Origin: Nitrososphaerota archaeon
GTDB taxonomy: Archaea > Thermoproteota > Nitrososphaeria > Nitrososphaerales > Nitrosopumilaceae
Assembly: GCA_021323705.1 (NCBI GenBank)
Contig: JAJPKL010000035.1
Span: 1-36,745, forward strand
Direction: 5' to 3'
DNA length: 36,745 bases
A program made the position numbers and the translations under genes. Position 1 is the first letter of the stretch. Every line of letters begins with the position of its first letter. Below the pieces are notes generated by a model, which was not told the origin of the DNA, made no database searches, and worked only from the letters and a program-made list of their open reading frames with translations. Below, piece by piece: positions 31,871 through 36,745 of this stretch.

Positions 31871-32851
31871 CTATTCTACCTCTACTTGTTCCAGTTTAGA
31901 AAGTGCCTTCATTATCTCGCTTTTTATCTTATCTAGATCTTTATCATCATCTTCAATTTTTTCTTCTTCGGGAATCTTGATAGGTGTTGGGATCTGTACC
32001 TTCTTTTCTATTGAAGGTTCTGGGCTTGGCGTCTGTATAACTGGAGGTTCTTTAGTAACAAGGGGTGTAGGCTCTACTGGTACAATCAATTGTGGTGTCT
32101 CTATCTTTGGTGCCGGTTCTACGCTCTTTGGAGTCTCAATTGTTGCAGTAGGCTTGATAAACTCCACAGGAAATTCCGGCATCTTGCTTGGAATTGTAGT
32201 TAACGTACTTAGTTCGACTGACACATGTTTTTCCGGTAAGTGCATGTCTATTGGAGGAAGTGGTTCTGGAATCTTTTCTTTTGGAACCTCCAGTCTTTCT
32301 TGCTTGATCTCTACTTTTGGCTCTGTTTTTTCAATTTGTGGTTTTTCTTGAACCACTTGTCTTGTTTCTTGTTTTGTCTGCTGAACTTGTTGTTGTACTG
32401 TTGGCTGTACTATCTGTGCTGTCTGTACTGTCTGCACAACAGATGGAGTAGCGTTAACTGTTATCTTTGATGAAATTTCATGCAACCTCTGGTCCATTTT
32501 TGACAGCTTGGAGTCCATTAGCGAAATGAGACTGTCACCAATTGGTCCAAGGTCGGCATACTTGCTTGCCATCTCAAGTTTTTCTATCTTGGCTGATATG
32601 GCTCCAAGCTGGTGCTGGTATCTAATGAGCAGCTTGTCGCGCTGGATTCTTGAGACGTTTGACTCTTCACTGTGTAGCCTTGTAATTGTCTTGGTTAGAA
32701 TCTCTCTCTCAATTTTCAATGAATGTAACTGGCTTTCTACTGCAGAACTTATCGTAACTGTCTGTTTGTATCTTCGTCTTGGGATCTTATCTAATGCAAC
32801 TGCTGTGCATGCGCCCGCTAGAGAACTAAAAACTAGGGCGATCTCTTCCAT
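31871..32851 (-). CDS. Coiled-coil protein with long Pro/Glu/Val-rich tail
   Basis: A short N-terminal hydrophobic stretch (EEIALVFSSLAGACTAVALD) could be a membrane-associated helix. Residues about 35-95 look coiled-coil (LKIEREILTKTITRLHSEES) and 105-130 as well. Then there is a Gln/Val-rich segment (VQTVQTAQIVQPTVQQQVQQ) and about 130 residues of Pro/Glu/Lys repeats, ending in an acidic helix (IKSEIMKALSKLEQVEVE). No family is recognised. ATG directly follows the rpl37e stop (TAGATG), implying coupled translation with the translation-related operon. Possible scaffold. Confidence 0.7.
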   Translation of the reverse strand: MEEIALVFSSLAGACTAVALDKIPRRRYKQTVTISSAVESQLHSLKIEREILTKTITRLHSEESNVSRIQRDKLLIRYQHQLGAISAKIEKLEMASKYADLGPIGDSLISLMDSKLSKMDQRLHEISSKITVNATPSVVQTVQTAQIVQPTVQQQVQQTKQETRQVVQEKPQIEKTEPKVEIKQERLEVPKEKIPEPLPPIDMHLPEKHVSVELSTLTTIPSKMPEFPVEFIKPTATIETPKSVEPAPKIETPQLIVPVEPTPLVTKEPPVIQTPSPEPSIEKKVQIPTPIKIPEEEKIEDDDKDLDKIKSEIMKALSKLEQVEVE

Positions 32852-33019
32852 CTACGTATACCATTTGATCCAAGTATATTTTCTTATTCTTGCGTCAGGA
32901 TAACCACAACTTGCACACTTCTTATGTCTTACATGCAAGGAATTCTTTCCACACCTTCTACATCTAATATGTGTGTGCTTCTTTGTGTATCCTCCCATGG
33001 AGGTTGTGCCTTTAGTCAT
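32852..33019 (-). CDS. rpl37e: 50S ribosomal protein L37e
   Basis: The 55-residue reverse-strand ORF starts [20 protein letters not shown] and shows the eL37 zinc ribbon: CRRCGK and [16 protein letters not shown]. It is a short zinc-binding protein near the exit region of the large subunit. It lies 7 nt behind the LSm gene, the classic archaeal lsm-rpl37e pair, and abuts the next ATG. Too short to be picked up by a length cut-off, but the sequence is unmistakable. Confidence 0.96.
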   Translation of the reverse strand: MTKGTTSMGGYTKKHTHIRCRRCGKNSLHVRHKKCASCGYPDARIRKYTWIKWYT

Positions 33020-33026
33020 TGTGTCT

Positions 33027-33257
33027 TCACTTTGGTGGAGGAGATATGATAACCACGTTATCTCCTCTAACTACAATGGTTCCTAGGCTCTTTGCCTCAC
33101 CCTCAGAAGGGATCTCTTCTGATGAGTCAAGTAGCAGATTCATGTGCTGATCAAAGCCATGTAGATTACCTCTTATCACTTTGCCGCCTTTGAGCTTGAT
33201 AAGAACAACCTTGTTGAGGCTTTCATCAAGTACTTTTACTGCCATGTCGACTGACAT
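33027..33257 (-). CDS. LSm/Sm-like RNA-binding protein
   Basis: Seventy-six residues carry both Sm motifs: Sm1 [20 protein letters not shown] with MNLLLD, and Sm2 [14 protein letters not shown]. Archaeal Sm proteins form heptameric rings that bind U-rich RNA, used in RNA processing and turnover. It is the first gene of the four-gene operon; a TATA box is at 33287-33300. Confidence 0.96.
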   Translation of the reverse strand: MSVDMAVKVLDESLNKVVLIKLKGGKVIRGNLHGFDQHMNLLLDSSEEIPSEGEAKSLGTIVVRGDNVVIISPPPK

Positions 33258-33527
33258 TTATTTCACTTATTACCCACTCTATCGAGGGTATATATTAAAA
33301 TTTCATTGGTAGATTCTGTTAAACCAATATATCATCAATAGCTATAAAATCAGATTTGGCAAACTGCATCCGCCTTTTATCTTCAACCCTTCGTAATGGA
33401 AATCGGTCTAAGACAGCGAACAAAGGAAGCCTGTGTAATGGTATGGCTTAACTCTGTATCCTCTTGTCTTTGCCATCTGATTGATTCTTTATATGGGCCA
33501 GTAAGGCAAGTTTGAAGTTCTACTATT
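33258..33527 (-). ncRNA. Stretch behind tnpB, possible reRNA (omega RNA) end
   Basis: The 270 bp downstream of tnpB on its strand hold no ORF. In IS200/IS605-type elements the guide-carrying omega RNA overlaps the 3' end of tnpB and runs to the element's right end, so it would lie here. Several G/C-richer hairpin-like pieces are seen between 33360 and 33500, but neither a fold nor the element's boundary can be fixed by eye. The part nearest 33258 is the LSm promoter. Confidence 0.25.
33287..33300 (-). promoter_or_regulatory. TATA box of the lsm-rpl37e operon
   Basis: On the reverse strand TTTTAATATATACC is centred about 36 bp before the LSm start codon, giving a leader of some 10 nt. Confidence 0.6.
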
Positions 33528-34724
33528 TCATCGGAACATGCCGACAAATAAGTTCGGTGCAATCTGCTCAGCCTCTTTTGACTGCTTCATAACTTCACCT
33601 TGCACTGCGTCGGGGACGAACTGCATCCCTCTAGCCAAAATATTTCTGGCCGCATTGACGTCACGGTCAATGTGTAAACCACATCTTGAACAATACAACA
33701 TTCGGTTCTCTTCGAGGATCATCTTTGCCTCACATATCGAACACTTTGAGCTTGTTCCGCTGGGATTTACAAAAATTACTGGAAATCCGTTTTGCCATTG
33801 AGATTTGTAATCTAGCATCTTTTGCCACTTGAATCTGGTCCATGAATTCATTTTAAATCTAAATCTAACACCTTGTCCATTACCCCTCTTGTACAAATTA
33901 CGCATTCCTTTGAGGTTCTCCACAAAAATTTGTTTTTCCATTGATATGATTTCTTTTGATTTCTGGTGCAAGTATGTATCTTCATAATTCTTTTGTTTCT
34001 GACCGTATTTTGACTTGAGTCGCTTCTGTATCCTTACATCGTGTCTGGTAAAATGAGATATAATATCTCGGTATTTTATCTTCCTTGAAATAATACTTGA
34101 CATATCTACGACAGTAGTCTTTCCCCTCTCGTCAATAGAGGTTGCATTAGCTAGATTCGTATCAATTCCCATATACCCATGAGGTTTCTTTTGATCGATA
34201 TCTTTCGAAAATGATATTGAAATAGTATCAGATGAGATTGTAGCATTACCAAATTTCAGGTTAGGTTCTGAAAGTATATTTAATGTATATTTATTGAGAG
34301 AGATTTTCACAAACTCTCTAGGTCTTGTTGGAATCCTCATATCGCCATCTAATATTCGGTATACAAAAGAATTAACAACAAAAAATTTTTTCTGTACATA
34401 TGGTTTTTTTGTGTTAGAGTTTTTCTTGAATGACTTTCTGTAAGATTTTAGCAACGCATGGGCTTTGAAAACCGCCATGCTTATGTAGCACGTATGAAAC
34501 TCATTCTTGAATTTTAGATAGAGTTCATTTCGCAATCTTAATTTTGAGGTAATGTTCTTTTCAATTCCTATCCTAATTGCCTCATTTACCATATGTCTGA
34601 ATTCTTCCATAAGTCTATCTAGTTGCCGGCAATGATGAGGTTGTTTAACTGACTTTGTTACAATCAATTCAGAAATCAAATAGGCTTTAATAATAAAATC
34701 TAGAGGTAATGATAGAATAACCAT
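33528..34724 (-). CDS. tnpB: TnpB-like RNA-guided nuclease (IS200/IS605 family), solitary
   Basis: The RuvC-like residues are present: Asp188 (GYMGIDTN), Glu269 (IFVENLKGM) and Asp355 (HIDRDVNAARN). The Cys4 zinc ribbon sits between the last two (C328, C331, C345, C348; SKCSICEAK, YCSRCGL). The N-terminal helical part is that of the OrfB_HTH/IS605 group. It is full length (398 aa) and reads as intact. No TnpA transposase is nearby, so it is an IS1341-like solitary tnpB. TnpB proteins cut DNA guided by RNA made from their own 3' flank. The gene is 10 nt behind the arfB stop and could be read through from the purU-arfB promoter. Confidence 0.92.
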   Translation of the reverse strand: MVILSLPLDFIIKAYLISELIVTKSVKQPHHCRQLDRLMEEFRHMVNEAIRIGIEKNITSKLRLRNELYLKFKNEFHTCYISMAVFKAHALLKSYRKSFKKNSNTKKPYVQKKFFVVNSFVYRILDGDMRIPTRPREFVKISLNKYTLNILSEPNLKFGNATISSDTISISFSKDIDQKKPHGYMGIDTNLANATSIDERGKTTVVDMSSIISRKIKYRDIISHFTRHDVRIQKRLKSKYGQKQKNYEDTYLHQKSKEIISMEKQIFVENLKGMRNLYKRGNGQGVRFRFKMNSWTRFKWQKMLDYKSQWQNGFPVIFVNPSGTSSKCSICEAKMILEENRMLYCSRCGLHIDRDVNAARNILARGMQFVPDAVQGEVMKQSKEAEQIAPNLFVGMFR

Positions 34725-34734
34725 TCAATTATTA

Positions 34735-35439
34735 TTAAAGCCTAGATATCTTGATCTCTTTTACAATGGATGTGATTATTTCTTTTAGGATTTTTCTCCC
34801 ATCTTTTGCAGTTGCATGCCTTGGGTCTCCCCAGACACCATTTTTTGTGACAGCGATAAATGACTTGTTTGCGATCCTGCCTAGCCTTTTCAGCTCTTTT
34901 TTTGTATGGTCGCTCTCAACTAACCCCTTCTCTGCCTTGTCCATCTCTACCTGTTTTGATATTGCACGCATGATGGACGTCTCTACAAATCCTGCATGGT
35001 CAAACCTTTGCTTCATAAAGTGCCAATATGACCAGACAATGACCCGAGGCCCATTCTTCTTATTTTTGGCAACTTTGGATGGGATCCCCTTTAGTGCCTT
35101 TTGGTTTCCGTGATGGCCGTTGAGTATTATTATTGTCTTGATCTTGTTTTTCCAAAGCGATATACACATATCTACTAGGTACCTTTGGAGAGCATCCGGA
35201 CTTGTACTTAGGTTGAAAAATGGATGGTGTTCAAACGATACGCCACACTCTATGGTGGGAAGCAGAAGGAATCCTGTCTTTTCTGAGACCTTTTTTGCAA
35301 TGTGGTATACAATATCCGTATCTGTAGAGATTGGCAGATGTGGACCATGTTGCTCAATAGAGCCCACCGGGATGATGGCAACAGGATTTTTTCTAATCTC
35401 CTTTAGAATGATTGGGTTTGAAAGATTCCTTACTATCAT
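34735..35439 (-). CDS. arfB: Creatininase-family amidohydrolase, probable ArfB (FAPy deformylase)
   Basis: Metal and active-site motifs of the creatininase family are visible: GSIEQHGPHLPISTD, ECGVSFEHHPF, LNGHHGNQ and HAGFVETS. In archaea the typical member is ArfB, which removes formate from 2-amino-5-formylamino-6-ribosylaminopyrimidinone 5'-phosphate, an early step toward riboflavin and F420. Length (234) fits. Start and the purU stop overlap (ATGA) and both enzymes release formate, which supports the assignment; a general creatininase/amidase remains possible. Confidence 0.8.
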   Translation of the reverse strand: MIVRNLSNPIILKEIRKNPVAIIPVGSIEQHGPHLPISTDTDIVYHIAKKVSEKTGFLLLPTIECGVSFEHHPFFNLSTSPDALQRYLVDMCISLWKNKIKTIIILNGHHGNQKALKGIPSKVAKNKKNGPRVIVWSYWHFMKQRFDHAGFVETSIMRAISKQVEMDKAEKGLVESDHTKKELKRLGRIANKSFIAVTKNGVWGDPRHATAKDGRKILKEIITSIVKEIKISRL

Positions 35440-36293
35440 TTAGATCGTCTTGGCCTGACGTGCACCTTCCCCCAATATACTTCAAGTCTTCCCTCAAGGT
35501 GCATCTTTACCGCCTCAAGAAGTGTTCTTGCCTCCAACCTCTGACCCTTCTTTTTCAGGGATTCAAGAGTCTCATTTTCATCTATTGCAAAGGCATCTTG
35601 GAATATGATTGGTCCCTGATCTAGATCTTCTGTAACATAATGCGCCGTGCAGCCAACAATCTTTGCACCGCGTTCATATGCTTGAACATATGCAAAGGCT
35701 CCTGGGAAAGCAGGTAAAAGTGATGGATGTATGTTGATTATTCTGTTTGGATATCTCCACACAAAGTTTGGAGAAAGTATTCTCATGTATCTTGCAAGTA
35801 CTATGAGATCAACATTGTATTTTTTTGTAATGGAAATTATCTTTTCTTCTGCTCCGGCCTGATCTTTTTCGTTTACCAGCACAAAAGGAATTCCTGCTTT
35901 TTTGGAAATCTTTGCCAATGAATTTTCTGTACCGATGATTACCGCGATTTCGCCTCTCAGCTGTCTCTTTGCTCTTGCATCAAGTATGGCCTCAAGACAG
36001 TGTGGCTCTTTGGTGACCAAGACCGCAACTCTTTTCCTCTCTGACAACTCATGATGTATGTTTACTTCCATCTTGAGATTCTTTGCAATTTTTTCTGCTT
36101 CCGCATTGAATTTTTTTATGTCGATTTTTCTTGTGAAGGAAGCTTCCATATACATCCCAAAAAGGCTCTTGACTACGTTTTGGTTTATTTTCTCAATGTT
36201 TCCACCATTTTGAAAAATGAAATTAGTAAAACCTGCAACTACTCCTTCGTGGTCTTTTCCAACTATTGTGAGCTCTACCTTCGTCTTTTCCAT
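35436..36293 (-). CDS. purU: Formyltetrahydrofolate deformylase
   Basis: Residues about 5-80 form an ACT regulatory domain (VELTIVGKDHEGVVAGFTNF); 88-285 are a formyltransferase-type domain. Catalytic Asn187, His189 (IINIHPSLLP) and Asp225 (EDLDQGPII) are intact. The ACT domain distinguishes PurU from the glycinamide transformylase PurN. It hydrolyses 10-formyl-tetrahydrofolate to formate and tetrahydrofolate; formate can feed PurP/PurT-type purine formylation. The ATG overlaps nothing upstream; the stop overlaps the arfB start. A GCTATTTAAGC box (36326-36336) lies about 38 bp before the ATG. Confidence 0.9.
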   Translation of the reverse strand: MEKTKVELTIVGKDHEGVVAGFTNFIFQNGGNIEKINQNVVKSLFGMYMEASFTRKIDIKKFNAEAEKIAKNLKMEVNIHHELSERKRVAVLVTKEPHCLEAILDARAKRQLRGEIAVIIGTENSLAKISKKAGIPFVLVNEKDQAGAEEKIISITKKYNVDLIVLARYMRILSPNFVWRYPNRIINIHPSLLPAFPGAFAYVQAYERGAKIVGCTAHYVTEDLDQGPIIFQDAFAIDENETLESLKKKGQRLEARTLLEAVKMHLEGRLEVYWGKVHVRPRRSK

Positions 36294-36325
36294 TTTGATT
36301 GGTACGCATCCTGCGCTTTATTAAT

Positions 36326-36336
36326 GCTTAAATAGC
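36326..36336 (-). promoter_or_regulatory. TATA-like box of the purU-arfB operon
   Basis: Reverse-strand GCTATTTAAGC lies 33-43 bp before the purU ATG and is the best AT-box in the short intergenic region; it may also drive the tnpB gene behind arfB. Confidence 0.45.
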
Positions 36337-36449
36337 CTTTTGGAATATGGAAAATTATCAAATGCTAGTAGAACTAGATATCTTGACTCTGTAATGAGTG
36401 GTTGAATGAACGAGGACGCTTTCTCAATTTTGTATTCCGAGGAAAAATA

Positions 36450-36635
36450 ATGGATAAATCAAAGAATTCTAACAGGAACAGAGGCAGGATAAACAGTTAC
36501 GATCACAACAATCCAATAAAAACCTGCAAGGTGTGCTCTACTATAGGCGACTGGCATTGCTACGAATGCTCAAACAACTTTTGTAGCACTCACTTTCACA
36601 GCCACAAAGAAATGCAGCTTTGTATAATTCATTAA
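36450..36635 (+). CDS. Small B-box-like zinc-finger protein
   Basis: From ATG 36450 the 61-residue protein has a basic, Asn/Arg-rich N terminus (MDKSKNSNRNRGRINSYDHN) and a cysteine/histidine module CKVC, CYEC, CSTH, HSHKEMQLCIIH. The spacing C-x2-C, C-x2-C, C-x2-H plus His pairs resembles a B-box/AN1-type zinc finger. A TTG at 36402 would add 16 residues without similarity. Function unknown, nucleic-acid or protein binding expected. It is followed by a convergent tRNA-Leu gene after 4 bp. Confidence 0.65.
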   Translation: MDKSKNSNRNRGRINSYDHNNPIKTCKVCSTIGDWHCYECSNNFCSTHFHSHKEMQLCIIH

Positions 36636-36639
36636 AAGA

Positions 36640-36724
36640 TGCGGGAGGTGGGATTTGAACCCACGAACTCCTAAAAGACAGGGTCCTAAGCCCTGCGCCT
36701 TTGACCAGGCTTGGCAACTCCCGC
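36640..36724 (-). tRNA. tRNA-Leu (anticodon TAG)
   Basis: The 85-nt gene on the reverse strand has acceptor stem GCGGGAG/CTCCCGC, anticodon stem CAGGG/CCCTG with loop CTTAGGA (anticodon TAG), a long variable arm typical of class II tRNA, and T arm GTGGG-TTCAAAT-CCCAC. The discriminator is A; CCA is not encoded. No intron interrupts the anticodon loop. Confidence 0.97.
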
Positions 36725-36745
36725 ATGCACCATGACTTTTAAGAC

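Noticed and set aside
33528-34724. Cas12 or CRISPR effector
   Set aside because: At 398 residues with no CRISPR array near, and the IS605-type N terminus, TnpB is the fitting family.
1-36745. CRISPR array
   Set aside because: No array of regularly spaced identical 25-40-bp repeats was found; the phased 10-bp units are far too short and lack spacers.

Overview
The window reads as chromosomal DNA of an ammonia-oxidising thaumarchaeon (Nitrososphaerota, probably a low-to-medium G+C lineage). The strongest reason is the adjacent pair at 21.4-25.1 kb: an ADP-forming acyl-CoA synthetase followed by 4-hydroxybutyryl-CoA dehydratase. This is the marker pair of the thaumarchaeal 3-hydroxypropionate/4-hydroxybutyrate CO2-fixation cycle. 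Archaeal signs elsewhere are an LSm-rpl37e operon, an archaeal-type signal peptidase, ArfB, TATA boxes about 25-35 bp from start codons with almost no leader, and tRNA genes without encoded CCA.

Region 1 (1-5.7 kb) looks accessory. It holds the end of an OLD-like ATPase/TOPRIM nuclease, a small wHTH protein, an unknown 106-aa protein and a J-domain membrane protein. A repeat-dense stretch follows (perfect dyads, four phased ACTGCA units, then a strongly pyrimidine-biased strand). Next come a wHTH regulator, two divergent ribbon-helix-helix proteins and a ParB-like protein preceded by four 10-bp phased repeats. Together these resemble a partition/replication module of a plasmid or integrated element that has no ParA inside the window.

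Region 2 (5.8-18.9 kb) is a surface and secretion region. It contains a small secreted Cys-containing protein, a subtilisin, several membrane-anchored or secreted unknowns, a kumamolisin-type sedolisin and a three-gene operon of secreted proteins. Two proteins end in a PEF-CTERM-like sorting tail. A 407-bp segment bounded by perfect 63-bp inverted repeats (8713-9119) interrupts it, and two long gene-poor stretches (10.6-11.1 and 11.6-12.5 kb) lie here.

Region 3 (18.9-36.7 kb) is dense core genome: a radical SAM enzyme, small regulators and membrane proteins, an RNase HI-like protein, the 3HP/4HB pair, signal peptidase I, a PRC-barrel/zinc-ribbon protein, a DEAD-box helicase, thioredoxin, zinc-ribbon proteins, tRNA-Ala(CGC), a cyclic amidohydrolase, and the lsm-rpl37e-coiled-coil-rpiA operon. 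It ends with the formate-releasing purU-arfB pair, a B-box-like mini-protein and tRNA-Leu(TAG). A solitary TnpB gene sits 10 nt behind arfB in the same direction. Three small genes are easily missed: a 59-aa RHH protein (4518-4697), a 35-aa zinc ribbon (29447-29554) and 55-aa ribosomal protein L37e (32852-33019).
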